Assembly (NCBI GenBank): GCA_947625465.1
Contig: CANQOK010000021.1
Coordinates: 1-38,044 of the forward strand
Reading direction: 5' to 3'
Length of the DNA: 38,044 nucleotides
Origin: an uncultured Lachnospiraceae bacterium
Lineage (GTDB): Bacteria > Bacillota > Clostridia > Lachnospirales > Lachnospiraceae
The translations under genes were made by a program, and so were the position numbers. The stretch's first letter is position 1; each line of letters starts with the position of its first letter. This document shows, in pieces, positions 24,523-34,107 of the stretch. The notes under the pieces were generated by a model. That model was not told the DNA's origin, did no database searches, and was given only the letters and a program-made list of their open reading frames with translations.

Positions 24523-26289
24523 ATGGCGGAAAAAACAGGGATTATATATGGGATTAACGGACCTGTCGTCTATATTAAGGGGAAGACGTCCTTTCGGATG
24601 GGCGAGATGGTCTATGTAAGTGAAGAAAGACTGGTGGGGGAGATCATCGGACTGACCGATGAGCAGACCACCATTCAGGTTTATGAGGAAACCAGCGGCT
24701 TAAAGCCCGGAGACAAGGTATACGGTACGGACAGCGCCATTTTCGTTACGCTGGCTCCCGGTATCGTCAATAATATCTTTGACGGGATCGAGCGTCCTCT
24801 GTCTGAGATCGCGAAGCAGTCCGGTTTCTATATCAGCCGGGGGATCAGTGTAGATTCTCTGGATACGAAAAAACTCTGGGATGTGCATATGATCACCGCA
24901 CCGGGCAGTCCGGTCGGCGGCGGTTCCCGGATCGCGGAAGTACAGGAAACAAGCGCCGTCCTTCACAAGGTAATGGTTCCGCCCGATCTGGAAGGTACCA
25001 TTGTAAGTGTGGTTCCGGACGGAAAATACACCATCGAAGATACGATTGCCGTACTGCAGACGCCGGACGGCAAAAAGATCAATCTGACTATGACACAGCG
25101 GTGGCCGATCCGGGTTCCCCGGCCTACCAGCCGGCGGTTCGCGGCTACCCGTCCGCTGATCACCGGACAGCGGATCCTGGATACCCTGTTCCCGATCGCC
25201 AAAGGCGGCACAGCGGCCGTTCCCGGCGGTTTCGGAACCGGCAAGACAATGACGCAGCATCAGATCGCGAAGTGGTCTGACGCGGATATTATCGTATATA
25301 TCGGATGCGGAGAGCGTGGAAATGAGATGACCCAGGTTCTGGAAGAATTTTCCGAACTGGTGGATCCCCGGACCGGCAATCCGCTGATGGACCGTACCAT
25401 TCTGATCGCCAATACCTCCAATATGCCGGTTGCCGCCCGTGAGGCGAGCATTTATACCGGCATTACACTGGCGGAGTATTACCGGGATATGGGGTATCAT
25501 GTAGCAATCATGGCGGATTCGACCTCCCGTTGGGCAGAGGCGCTGCGTGAGCTGTCCGGCCGTCTGGAGGAAATGCCGGCGGAAGAAGGCTTCCCCGCCT
25601 ATCTGGCAAGCAAGCTGTCCGCATTTTATGAACGCGCCGGCTATATGCAGAATTTAAACGGTACGGAGGGCTCCGTTTCCATTATCGGCGCCGTATCGCC
25701 TCAGGGCGGCGACTTCTCCGAGCCGGTTACACAGAATACGAAACGGTTTGTCCGCTGCTTCTGGGGACTGGATAAAAATCTGGCATATGCCAGACATTTC
25801 CCCGCCATTCACTGGCTGACCAGCTACAGCGAATATCTGGCCGATCTGGCCGACTGGTACAATAACAATGTCGGGCCGGACTTCATTTCCTGCCGGAACC
25901 GGATCCTGGCCATCTTAAATCAGGAGAGCAGCTTAAATGAGATCGTGAAGCTGATCGGCAGCGACGTTCTGCCAGACGACCAGAAGCTGACGCTGGAGAT
26001 CGCCAGAGTCATCCGTCTGGGATTCTTACAGCAGAACGCGTTCCACAAGGACGATACCTGCGTTCCCATGGAAAAGCAGTTAAAGATGATGCAGACCATT
26101 CTGTATCTGCACGAACGGGCATCCGCGCTGATCGCGATGGGAATGCCGATGTCGATCTTAAAGGAAAGCGATATTTTCGACCGGATTATCGCGATCAAAT
26201 ATGACGTGCCAAACGATCAGCCTGAACTGTTTGGCCAATATATGCGCGACATTGATAAGTTTTATAATGAAGTGCTTGCGAAGAATTAA
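24523..26289 (+). CDS. ntpA: V-type ATP synthase catalytic subunit A
   Basis: 588 residues. Catalytic nucleotide-binding subunit of the A3B3 head. P-loop GGFGTGKT (235-242), catalytic Glu E264 in CGERGNEM, and the family-specific non-homologous insert (about 110-190) that F-type beta subunits lack. The usual P-loop here is GPFGSGKT or similar, so the second Gly is a mild variant. Ribosome binding site GGAGG before the ATG. It makes or splits ATP, coupled to ion flow through I and K. Confidence 0.98.
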   Translation: MAEKTGIIYGINGPVVYIKGKTSFRMGEMVYVSEERLVGEIIGLTDEQTTIQVYEETSGLKPGDKVYGTDSAIFVTLAPGIVNNIFDGIERPLSEIAKQSGFYISRGISVDSLDTKKLWDVHMITAPGSPVGGGSRIAEVQETSAVLHKVMVPPDLEGTIVSVVPDGKYTIEDTIAVLQTPDGKKINLTMTQRWPIRVPRPTSRRFAATRPLITGQRILDTLFPIAKGGTAAVPGGFGTGKTMTQHQIAKWSDADIIVYIGCGERGNEMTQVLEEFSELVDPRTGNPLMDRTILIANTSNMPVAAREASIYTGITLAEYYRDMGYHVAIMADSTSRWAEALRELSGRLEEMPAEEGFPAYLASKLSAFYERAGYMQNLNGTEGSVSIIGAVSPQGGDFSEPVTQNTKRFVRCFWGLDKNLAYARHFPAIHWLTSYSEYLADLADWYNNNVGPDFISCRNRILAILNQESSLNEIVKLIGSDVLPDDQKLTLEIARVIRLGFLQQNAFHKDDTCVPMEKQLKMMQTILYLHERASALIAMGMPMSILKESDIFDRIIAIKYDVPNDQPELFGQYMRDIDKFYNEVLAKN

Positions 26290-26300
26290 GGAGGGACATT

Positions 26301-27692
26301 ATGGCGATTGAATATCTGGGTTTAAGTAAAATCAACGGACCTCTGATCGTTCTGGAGGGGATTCAGGACGCGTTCTATGATGAAATTGCGGAATTGAGCA
26401 TAGAGGGCGGAAAAGAGAAAAAGATCGGCCGTATCATTGAGATGTATGAAGGACGCGCCGTCATTCAGGTATTTGAAGGAACGGAAAATATGTCCCTTTC
26501 CAATACCCATACCAAACTGACCGGCCGTCCCATGGAGATCCCCCTGTCTGAGGAGATCCTGGGCCGTACCTTTAACGGGATCGGCCAGCCCATCGACGGT
26601 TTGGGCCCTATTGTTTCCGATATCCGCCGGGACGTAAACGGGAAGCCGTTAAATCCGGTAGAGCGGGAATATCCCCGCAACTATATCCGTACCGGAATTT
26701 CCGCGATTGACGGTCTGACGACTCTGATCCGCGGACAGAAGCTGCCTATTTTCTCCGGCAACGGACTGCCTCATGATACACTGGCGGCACAGATCGTAAA
26801 ACAGGCTTCTCTGGGCGACGATACGGATGAAAAATTCGCCATTGTATTCGGCGCCATGGGCGTTAAATATGATGTGGCGGAGTATTTCCGCAAAACCTTC
26901 GAGGAAAGCGGCGTTTCCGACCATGTTGCCATGTTCTTAAATCTGGCAAACGATCCGGTCGTAGAACGTCTGATTACGCCGAAGGTAGCGCTGACGGCAG
27001 CGGAATATCTGGCGTTTGAATGCGGAATGCACATTCTGGTTATCTTAACCGATATGACTTCTTTTGCCGAGGCCATGCGTGAGGTTTCTTCTTCCAAGGG
27101 AGAGATTCCTTCCAGAAAGGGCTTCCCCGGCTATTTATACAGCGAACTGGCAACCATCTACGAACGCGCCGGGATCGTCAAGGGTTCTTCGGGTTCTGTG
27201 ACGCAGATCCCCATTTTAACCATGCCCAATGACGATATCACCCACCCGATCCCCGATCTGACCGGTTACATTACGGAGGGACAGATCGTACTGGACCGTG
27301 AAATGCACGGACAGTCCCTGTATCCGCCTATTAACGTACTGCCGTCTCTGTCCCGTCTGATGAAGGACGGAATCGGCGCCGGCTTTACCAGAGAGGATCA
27401 TCAGGACGTGGCAAACCAGCTGTTTTCTTCCTACGCCAAGGTAGGCGACGCCCGGGCTCTGGCTTCCGTTATCGGGGAAGACGAACTGTCTCCGACCGAT
27501 AAAAAATACCTGGCTTTCGGCAAAGCATTTGAAGAACAGTTCGTAGGACAGGGACCGTTTGAAAACCGTGATATCATTACCACCCTGGATCTGGGCTGGA
27601 AGCTCCTGCACATGCTTCCGAAGGAAGAACTGGACCGGATCGATACCAGGATCCTGGAGAAATACTACGATTCCGTAACCTTGGACGATTAA
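26301..27692 (+). CDS. ntpB: V-type ATP synthase subunit B
   Basis: 463 residues. The non-catalytic partner of subunit A: it has the RecA-like fold ([12 protein letters not shown] in place of a working P-loop, [33 protein letters not shown]) but lacks the GK[ST] lysine. Starts 11 bases after ntpA. Confidence 0.98.
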   Translation: MAIEYLGLSKINGPLIVLEGIQDAFYDEIAELSIEGGKEKKIGRIIEMYEGRAVIQVFEGTENMSLSNTHTKLTGRPMEIPLSEEILGRTFNGIGQPIDGLGPIVSDIRRDVNGKPLNPVEREYPRNYIRTGISAIDGLTTLIRGQKLPIFSGNGLPHDTLAAQIVKQASLGDDTDEKFAIVFGAMGVKYDVAEYFRKTFEESGVSDHVAMFLNLANDPVVERLITPKVALTAAEYLAFECGMHILVILTDMTSFAEAMREVSSSKGEIPSRKGFPGYLYSELATIYERAGIVKGSSGSVTQIPILTMPNDDITHPIPDLTGYITEGQIVLDREMHGQSLYPPINVLPSLSRLMKDGIGAGFTREDHQDVANQLFSSYAKVGDARALASVIGEDELSPTDKKYLAFGKAFEEQFVGQGPFENRDIITTLDLGWKLLHMLPKEELDRIDTRILEKYYDSVTLDD

Positions 27693-27720
27693 ACTGTCTG
27701 CAGAAAAGGAGGACTCGTTT

Positions 27721-28335
27721 ATGGCACTAAATACCGCGCCGACCAAAGGCAATCTTATGGCAGCCAAAAATTCCCTCGCGCTTTCCAGACAGGGCTTTGA
27801 ACTGATGGATAAAAAGCGGAATATCCTGATCCGGGAGATCACGGGGCTGATCGACAACGCCCGGGAGATCCAGGAACAGATCGACGCCTCTTATACAAAA
27901 GCGTACGCCGCCCTGCAGCGGGCCAATATCCAGCTTGGCATCCACAATGTAGAAACCTTTGCCTTCAATGTACCGGTGGAAGATTCGGTGGAGATCCGCA
28001 CCCGAAGCGTTATGGGAACGGAAATCCCGCTGGTCTCCTATACGCCGAAACAGAATACCGTCGTCTATGCCTTTTCCACGACGACAGAAGCATTGGACGA
28101 GGCAAAAGCGGAATTTGAACGGGTGAAGGATCTGACGATTCAGCTTTCCATGATCGAAAATTCCGCATACCGGCTGGCATATAACATTAAAAAAACACAG
28201 AAACGCGCGAACGCGTTAAAAAATATCACGATTCCCCGCTATGAAGCGCTGACGAAAAGTATTTCCGATGCGCTGGAAGAAAAAGAGCGGGAAGAATTTA
28301 CCCGTCTGAAAGTAATTAAACACCGGATGAGCTGA
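27721..28335 (+). CDS. ntpD: V-type ATP synthase subunit D (central shaft)
   Basis: 204 residues. Two long helices at either end (N-terminal PTKGNLMAAKNSLALSRQG and C-terminal AYNIKKTQKRANALKNI) form the coiled-coil axle inside A3B3. Last gene of the operon; its stop codon lies inside the terminator hairpin. No tenth subunit or other gene follows. Confidence 0.96.
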   Translation: MALNTAPTKGNLMAAKNSLALSRQGFELMDKKRNILIREITGLIDNAREIQEQIDASYTKAYAALQRANIQLGIHNVETFAFNVPVEDSVEIRTRSVMGTEIPLVSYTPKQNTVVYAFSTTTEALDEAKAEFERVKDLTIQLSMIENSAYRLAYNIKKTQKRANALKNITIPRYEALTKSISDALEEKEREEFTRLKVIKHRMS

Positions 28336-28354
28336 CAGCCCATCCGGTGTTTTT
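28318..28354. terminator. Terminator of the V-type ATPase operon
   Basis: A 12-bp stem, AAACACCGGATG / CATCCGGTGTTT (28318-28329 and 28341-28352), includes the stop codon of subunit D in its loop; T residues follow on the plus strand. The minus strand also has TTTAATTACTTT after the stem, so it may serve the converging lipoprotein operon as well. Confidence 0.85.
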
Positions 28355-28386
28355 CACGTTCCGTTTCATCGCAATATTTTTTCTTA

Positions 28387-29811
28387 TCAGTCTCCCCGCC
28401 GCTTTGGTCTGATCAGGGAAGTTCCGTCTGCGGCATTGATCGTAAGCAGCGCGACTTGAGGATCTTCCCGATTATAAAAATCCCAAACCGGGATCAGATC
28501 ATACTGACTGTCCTCTGTCTCACTTACCATATATCCAAACCGCACGTTGGTCGGCACGTTGTATTTCATCTTATCCCCTAATTGATACAGATACCGCCCT
28601 TTCTGCTCCACAACCCTGACCAGTTCTTCCCAGGGGATCAGATCTGTCTCTACCCGGGTCGCTTCTTCATATTCCAACTGAGAGCAGCATCGAAACTGCA
28701 TGATCCCTTCGTCCCCGACAATAACCAAAAGTTCATTGGGAAACATCACATCATCCCAGGTAAATTCTTCCGGCAGTTTCAGATCACTCACACTCACGCC
28801 TTTTTCTGCCGCCATCTGCTCCAGCAGCTTCTCTTCTTTTTCTTTCTCCTCCTTTTCTATCTTTTCAAGTTCCGATTCCATCAATGCATTGGGCCGCAAT
28901 GTACTGATCGGGATTCCGTCCGTTACATAGGAAAAGCGGACCAGCCACCCCCTGCACAGATCGACAGCCTTCTCGGTTCCGCTGAGTTTTTCCGGTGTAC
29001 TGTATTCATCCGGTATAAATTGATTGATCCGCTGCGCGGCTTCTGTCACAGACATCATCTGTACGTTGGAAATCCCGATTGTTTTCAGAAACGCTTCCGC
29101 CTGTTTCGCGGCTTCCGGCTCCGTCACCGCAGGTTCCCGCTCTTCATAAATTTCCTGCAGTCCGCCCCGCAGCAGGCTTTCTAAAGCCTCCGTATTCGTA
29201 ATTTCCTCATAATCGCTTCCCGACACCTCTGTCTCTTCCCCTTCCAACATGATCGTTTTCGGGTATCGCAGATATTCAATCATTGCAGCACATTCCCCAT
29301 TTGCGCCCAGATGGTTCGCTGCTTCCAGACGGCACCCGTCTTTGCCTGTTTCTCCCACTGCCTCCGCCATTTCCCAGGTTTCCCCTTCCTGTACGTCATA
29401 TGCGCTATTCTGAAATGTTTCCGGCGTTCCTTCCCAGGTCCACTGCACATTGTCCGCCACATTGTCCGCCACACGCTTTAAAAACGCGTTATCAAACTTT
29501 ACGATCCTGGTCCGCAGGAGATTCACCCGATCAATTTCCGGCACTTCAACCGTCAGACTGAAATCCATTTTCCCCTCATAAGAATTCGTTGAAACACTAA
29601 GATCACAGGCTGCGGGCGCCTTTACCTCCGCCAGCCCGGATACCCGCTGGGAGGGCACATATTCTGTTGTGGGCTGTTCCCGATACTCCTCCTTCAGCGT
29701 CGCTTCTTCCGGCGCCGTTTCCCGGGGCTCTTCCCCGGCACAGCCTGCCAGCAGCGCCGCCGCCAGTATCCCCGCTATGGCTGTCTTTCCGTATCGTTTC
29801 AATTGCTTCAT
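28387..29811 (-). CDS. Lipoprotein paralogue 3 of the tandem array, function unknown
   Basis: 474 residues. Signal peptide with lipobox LLAGC, and the first 27 residues are the same as in the gene at 29824. Shares with the copy at 8396 the blocks EATLKEEYR, the SGLAEVKAP segment, a Glu/Lys-rich helix (about 310-340) and the C-terminal YDLIPVWDFYN followed by LLTINAADGTSLIRP. The protein is probably anchored outside the cell. Last gene of a three-gene minus-strand operon, 12 bp behind the next copy. AGGAGG ribosome binding site. Confidence 0.8.
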   Translation of the reverse strand: MKQLKRYGKTAIAGILAAALLAGCAGEEPRETAPEEATLKEEYREQPTTEYVPSQRVSGLAEVKAPAACDLSVSTNSYEGKMDFSLTVEVPEIDRVNLLRTRIVKFDNAFLKRVADNVADNVQWTWEGTPETFQNSAYDVQEGETWEMAEAVGETGKDGCRLEAANHLGANGECAAMIEYLRYPKTIMLEGEETEVSGSDYEEITNTEALESLLRGGLQEIYEEREPAVTEPEAAKQAEAFLKTIGISNVQMMSVTEAAQRINQFIPDEYSTPEKLSGTEKAVDLCRGWLVRFSYVTDGIPISTLRPNALMESELEKIEKEEKEKEEKLLEQMAAEKGVSVSDLKLPEEFTWDDVMFPNELLVIVGDEGIMQFRCCSQLEYEEATRVETDLIPWEELVRVVEQKGRYLYQLGDKMKYNVPTNVRFGYMVSETEDSQYDLIPVWDFYNREDPQVALLTINAADGTSLIRPKRRGD

Positions 29812-29823
29812 CTGCTGCCTCCT

Positions 29824-31296
29824 TTATATATATCCTCGTTCCGGTCTGATCACATACATTCCGTCCATGGCATTGATCGTAAGCAGCGCGACCGCAGGAT
29901 TTAATTCATTATAAAAATCCCATACCGGTATGAGTTCATATTGATCATCGTCCGTTTTGCTGATCATATATCCAAGCTCTACCCGGTCGGGCAGACTCCT
30001 GCTGCCCGGATATTTCTCACCAAGCTGCTGCAGATATCTGCCTTGATACTCCACTACTTTCCGGAGTTCTCCCCATGTGATCAGATTACTTTTCATTTTC
30101 GTAACCGCTTTTTCATACTCGATCGGAGAATAGCAGGTAAATTCCATAATTCCGTTATCTCCGACTACCACAGACAGTTCGTTGGGGAAAAAGACATGAT
30201 CCCAGTTAAATTCCGGCGGGATTTCCAGTTCATCTTCCGATATCCCCTGTTCCGCCGCCATCTGCTTCCGCAATTCGTTCTCCTGCTGCGCCTGCAGTTC
30301 TCTTTTCGCCTGCAGTTCCTCTTCCATCAGCGAATTCGGATTCAGTACGTTAATCGGAATCCGATCCATTACATATCGGAATCGAACCATCCAGCCTTTT
30401 CTTGAATAAAAAGATTCAGCCTGCAGCACCTCCGGTTTTTCAGATCCTGTAGTTTCCTGCATACGGAATTTCCGAATTTCCTGTACGGCCCCCTTTGCCG
30501 ATATTGCTTCCACATTGGCAATCCCTATTTGTTTCAGGAAATTTTCCGCCTGCCGGATCGCTTCCTCTTTGGGAACCTGCAGTCCGCCGTCCTCGTATTC
30601 CCCTGTTAGTTCCGGCTTTTGCAGCGAGCTCCATGCGCCCGTCATTTCCAAATAAGACGTATCTGCCTGAATTTCCATTCCGTCCTTTTCCAGTCCGCTC
30701 AGCATTTCCTTATCCGGGAAACGCAGGTAATGCGCCATTGAAGCCCGTTCCCCTTTCGCGCCCAGATAATTATGTACCTCTAACTGACACAGATCGGTAC
30801 CGGCCCGGCCCGACGCCTCCGCCGATTCTTTTCTGCTGCCTTCTTCCGATCGCTTATCTTCCTCTGTTTCCAGTTTCTCCTGTTTCCCCTCCCAGTTCCA
30901 CTGCACATCGTCCGCCACATTGTCCGCCAGCAGTTTTAAAAAAGCATTGTCAAATGTCCTGATCTGCGTTTTAACCCGTTCCACCTGATCTGTGTCCGGC
31001 ACCGTTACCGACAGCTGTATTTCCGCACCGCCCTCATATAATTCCGGGGACAGACTGATCTGATCCGTCTTCGGGATGCCCGCTTCCTTCAGGGCAGATA
31101 CCTTTTCTGTCGGAATATACTGCATAGTCTGCGGCGTTTGGGACTCTTCCCCCGAAGTTGTCTCCTCTGACCCACTTTCCTGCGTCTGCTCCTCTGTCTT
31201 CATCTTCTCCGACCCTTCCCCGGCACAGCCTGCCAGCAGCGCCGCCGCCAGTATTCCCGCTATGGCTGTCTTTCCGTATCGTTTCAATTGCTTCAT
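29824..31296 (-). CDS. Lipoprotein paralogue 2 of the tandem array, function unknown
   Basis: 490 residues. Signal peptide and lipobox as in the neighbour at 28387; a 93-bp stretch over the ribosome binding site and signal peptide differs at only one base between the two genes. In place of the EATLKEEYR block it has a longer Glu/Ser/Thr-rich linker (about residues 30-60), which makes it the most divergent N-terminus of the four. The C-terminus YELIPVWDFYN ... LLTINAMDG is conserved. Middle gene of the array, 20 bp behind the first. Confidence 0.8.
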   Translation of the reverse strand: MKQLKRYGKTAIAGILAAALLAGCAGEGSEKMKTEEQTQESGSEETTSGEESQTPQTMQYIPTEKVSALKEAGIPKTDQISLSPELYEGGAEIQLSVTVPDTDQVERVKTQIRTFDNAFLKLLADNVADDVQWNWEGKQEKLETEEDKRSEEGSRKESAEASGRAGTDLCQLEVHNYLGAKGERASMAHYLRFPDKEMLSGLEKDGMEIQADTSYLEMTGAWSSLQKPELTGEYEDGGLQVPKEEAIRQAENFLKQIGIANVEAISAKGAVQEIRKFRMQETTGSEKPEVLQAESFYSRKGWMVRFRYVMDRIPINVLNPNSLMEEELQAKRELQAQQENELRKQMAAEQGISEDELEIPPEFNWDHVFFPNELSVVVGDNGIMEFTCYSPIEYEKAVTKMKSNLITWGELRKVVEYQGRYLQQLGEKYPGSRSLPDRVELGYMISKTDDDQYELIPVWDFYNELNPAVALLTINAMDGMYVIRPERGYI

Positions 31297-31316
31297 CTGC
31301 TGCCTCCTCCTCTGCT

Positions 31317-32738
31317 CTATCGGTAAATAATGGAACCGTTCACCGCGTCAATTGTGAGAATGCTCGTACGGTTCTCATCCTGTGTATCGTAAAAATCCCA
31401 TACCGGCGTCACATAATATGTCTGATTAGTCGGTGAAGCCTGTGTGCAATACCCCAGCTGTGCACAGTCCGGCTTGACAGGATCGTGATACAGCGTCTGA
31501 CTGATCTCGGCGCTGTTCTGTTCCAGGATTTTGGTAATCTCTCCCCAGGTCAAAAGCTTTGCAGGTTCTTTCGCCTCCTCCAGATCCGCAAGCGGCGTAG
31601 AATAGCCAAATTCCATGATTCCTTCGTCCCCTACCACTACATACATCTCTTCCGGCGTCAGAGTCCAATAAAAAGGAAATTCTTTTACGCCGCCCAATTC
31701 TTCCACACTCACGCCTTTTTCCAATGCCAGCCGTTCCAAGCGCAGTTCCTCCGACTCCCGGAATTTCATACGCGCATCCCATTTCTCGTCGCTCGCCATT
31801 GCACTCTCCCTATAAGGGAAGAAGGAACTGCCTTCCATTTTCTTTTCAAAGCGGATATACCAGCCTTTCCGAAAATCTTTCCAGTCGATCCTGCCGTCAT
31901 AAGATTCATTGGAACTCGGCACATATTTTAAGATATACTGGAACGCTTCCCGAATATCTGTCGCTTCAAAGTCTGAGAGTCCCAGTTTTTCCACAAACGC
32001 TTCCGCCTGTTTTCTGGCAGCCGGTTTTGAGAGCGCTGTCGTTTTCTGCGCATAGCCATCCTCAAACTGCTTTTTCAGCGTGTCTTCCCAGTCACGCTCT
32101 CCGAGACATTGAAAATAAAACTGCGAAAGATCTGCCCGGAATTCATCATAGTCATACATTACATTTTCAATTCCTTCAACGGTATAGTACCGCTTAAACT
32201 GTGCTTTTGCCGCCGTTTCCCCGTTTTTCCCCACATAATTCACAACGGAAAGCTGATAAGTTTCGTCTCCCTGTGTTCCAACCGCATACGCGCCGATGTC
32301 GTCCCAGGAATCATCCTCCTCCCGTCCGGATTTGATCCGTTTTTTCAGTTCTCCGGCCTCTCCGTCCCATTTCCACGCCACATCCGGCGCGGCCGCTTCG
32401 GCCAGACGCTTCGCGAATTCTTCGTCAAACGCCTGCGTGTCGGTTTTTACAGTGTACATCTGCTCTGTTTCCGGCAGGCTTATCTTAAGATTCAAAGACA
32501 AACTCTCTTCCCCGTCATAAAGCGGAAATTCCAGCGCAGCCGTCTCCGGCGCCTGAATACCGGAAACGGTATCCGCGTTCTGACTCGCCAGATATTTCGT
32601 CGTCGTTTCCTGCGGAACCCGGTATTCCGGCTTCAGCGTGGCTTCCCGATCCGGATCCTGCCCGTCACTGTCCGAGCAGCCTGCCAGCAGACCGATCAGC
32701 AGAACCCCTGCCAGACAAAATGCAATTTTCCTTTTCAT
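31317..32738 (-). CDS. Lipoprotein paralogue 1 of the tandem array, function unknown
   Basis: 473 residues, first gene of the array. Lipobox LLAGC near residue 21, then EATLKPEYR and TTTKYLAS as in the other copies, and PVWDFYDTQDENRTSILTIDAVNG at the C-terminus. It is more divergent over its length than the two that follow, with its own signal peptide. Promoter and paired direct repeats lie upstream (32799-32852). GGAG ribosome binding site 7 bases before the ATG. Confidence 0.8.
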   Translation of the reverse strand: MKRKIAFCLAGVLLIGLLAGCSDSDGQDPDREATLKPEYRVPQETTTKYLASQNADTVSGIQAPETAALEFPLYDGEESLSLNLKISLPETEQMYTVKTDTQAFDEEFAKRLAEAAAPDVAWKWDGEAGELKKRIKSGREEDDSWDDIGAYAVGTQGDETYQLSVVNYVGKNGETAAKAQFKRYYTVEGIENVMYDYDEFRADLSQFYFQCLGERDWEDTLKKQFEDGYAQKTTALSKPAARKQAEAFVEKLGLSDFEATDIREAFQYILKYVPSSNESYDGRIDWKDFRKGWYIRFEKKMEGSSFFPYRESAMASDEKWDARMKFRESEELRLERLALEKGVSVEELGGVKEFPFYWTLTPEEMYVVVGDEGIMEFGYSTPLADLEEAKEPAKLLTWGEITKILEQNSAEISQTLYHDPVKPDCAQLGYCTQASPTNQTYYVTPVWDFYDTQDENRTSILTIDAVNGSIIYR

Positions 32739-32798
32739 GTCCGTCTCCTTTCTGAACGATTTTCGTTCTGTATGTCCTTTTTTCCGATTGTAATTTCA

Positions 32799-32852
32799 AT
32801 TATAACCCCTAATTTTCACCATTTCTTTTCGGAGTTGTAAAAGAGTTGTAAA
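32799..32852 (-). promoter_or_regulatory. Promoter and Pho-box-like direct repeats of the lipoprotein array
   Basis: Perfect -10 TATAAT on the minus strand (32799-32804) without a recognisable -35. Exactly 26 bases upstream begin two abutting 11-mers, plus-strand GGAGTTGTAAA (32831-32841) and AGAGTTGTAAA (32842-32852). On the coding strand this is TTTACA repeated at an 11-bp period, in the place where a PhoB/OmpR-type activator would sit. It is shared with the locus at 9893-9914. Confidence 0.6.
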
Positions 32853-32869
32853 ATTTTTTCATATTTCTA

Positions 32870-32897
32870 TTGCTTTTTCTCTAAAATCACTTATAAT
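32870..32897 (+). promoter_or_regulatory. Promoter of the D,D-carboxypeptidase-like gene
   Basis: TTGCTT (32870-32875), 16-bp spacer, perfect TATAAT (32892-32897), 50 bases before the start codon. It lies 18 bases past the direct repeats, so the same regulator could touch both directions. Confidence 0.6.
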
Positions 32898-32947
32898 CAT
32901 TATATGACAAAAACAATATTTATGTTTATTGCGAGAGGATAAGTGCT

Positions 32948-34033
32948 ATGCAGCCATTTATAAAGTCCTGTGCTGCATTTATTTTCGCAGGAATTTTATG
33001 TTTTACACTGATCGGCACAACAGCCTATGGAGCAGAGTCTTCCGATTCCAGGTGGCCTGCTGCCCCACAGATCAGTGCAGATACGGCAGTTTTAATAGAC
33101 GCTGCTTCCGGTGCGGTTCTTTATGAAAAGGATGCCGGACGATTGGTCTACCCTGCTGACCTGACTTTACTGCTTACCGCCTATGTAACGCTTACCACCG
33201 GCTTACCGGAAACAGACAGTTCCTTTATCGATCAGATGAACGAGGCGGCAGTACAGGCAGGCGCGGCTCAGTCTCATTTTTCCAATACAACCGGAGAACA
33301 TTCCGCCGATCATTACACATCTGCCCGGGACCTGGCAGCGATCATGCGCGCTGCTCTGACGGTTCCTGATTTCATTTCCCGTTTTCGGTCAGATGAAGCG
33401 CTGACTTCCTGGGCCAGTGTCACAGATGTGATCACGGGCAGCGGCGATCCTGCCGGTGTTTCTCTTGCGGCCTATGTTTCAGATGGAGACCGCGCATTGA
33501 TCTGTATTCTTCTGCATTCAGCTGAGATGGATCTGAGTACGGATGCCGCAGCTTTGTTTTCATACGGATATGAAGACTTTATCTCTGTAAATGCCGATGA
33601 ATCAGAAACCCGTACCTTCAGCAGGGAAGGTATGATCTATACCATATTAGGGGAAAATACTGTCACGCTGCCGCGCGCTGTGTCGATTGAAGATGTTGAC
33701 GCCGCGTTTGACGCAGACGGCGAACCCGTTATGCAGTACTACTATGGCGGCCATTTTTTGGGTTCCTGCCGGGTTCAGGCCGGGGAAAAGCCCTCTGCCG
33801 CGGAGGCCGGGGAAGCATTGCCTGATCTGTATGCGCAGCCGGAAGAGACACAGAGTTATTCGTTTACGCATATTTTATGGTTGATCATGAAGATCGTCCT
33901 GCTTCTTGCATGTATCATTGCCGCTATATTTGCCGTCCTGCTTCTTCGGGCTTTTATCCTCAGGCGGCGGCATATTCTGGCGCGGAAACAGCGAATCCGG
34001 AAACAATATCCGGATGTCCATATTTATTCGTAA
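32948..34033 (+). CDS. Catalytically dead D-alanyl-D-alanine carboxypeptidase-like (S11) membrane protein
   Basis: 361 residues. Signal peptide (1-28), an S11-like domain, a membrane helix (about 309-333) and a 28-residue Arg-rich cytoplasmic tail. The block VLIDAASGAVLYEKDAGRLV aligns with the start of DacA-type proteins. The catalytic SxxK is D71-L72-T73-L74, the segment that should hold SxN is deleted between about residues 85 and 95, and KTG is I162-T163-G164. All three catalytic motifs are thus lost although the fold and frame are kept. I infer a pseudoenzyme that may bind or sense cell wall; it is not a decayed gene, since there is no internal stop. Start has GAGAGG 9 bases upstream. 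Confidence 0.78.
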   Translation: MQPFIKSCAAFIFAGILCFTLIGTTAYGAESSDSRWPAAPQISADTAVLIDAASGAVLYEKDAGRLVYPADLTLLLTAYVTLTTGLPETDSSFIDQMNEAAVQAGAAQSHFSNTTGEHSADHYTSARDLAAIMRAALTVPDFISRFRSDEALTSWASVTDVITGSGDPAGVSLAAYVSDGDRALICILLHSAEMDLSTDAAALFSYGYEDFISVNADESETRTFSREGMIYTILGENTVTLPRAVSIEDVDAAFDADGEPVMQYYYGGHFLGSCRVQAGEKPSAAEAGEALPDLYAQPEETQSYSFTHILWLIMKIVLLLACIIAAIFAVLLLRAFILRRRHILARKQRIRKQYPDVHIYS

Positions 34034-34107
34034 CCCGAACCGCCGCTCATGCATAGACCGGTTGGTTTCGAATATATTATTTTTTAAGAAAGGACAGGTA
34101 TTTTATT

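Noticed and set aside
32754-32768. GAACGA-ttt-TCGTTC as a LexA box
   Set aside because: The half-site spacing differs from the Gram-positive CGAAC-N4-GTTCG box; it is more likely a small hairpin in the leader.
32109-32840. 243-codon plus-strand frame over the lipoprotein start and the intergenic region
   Set aside because: Antisense to a lipoprotein with a clear signal peptide; no start signal.
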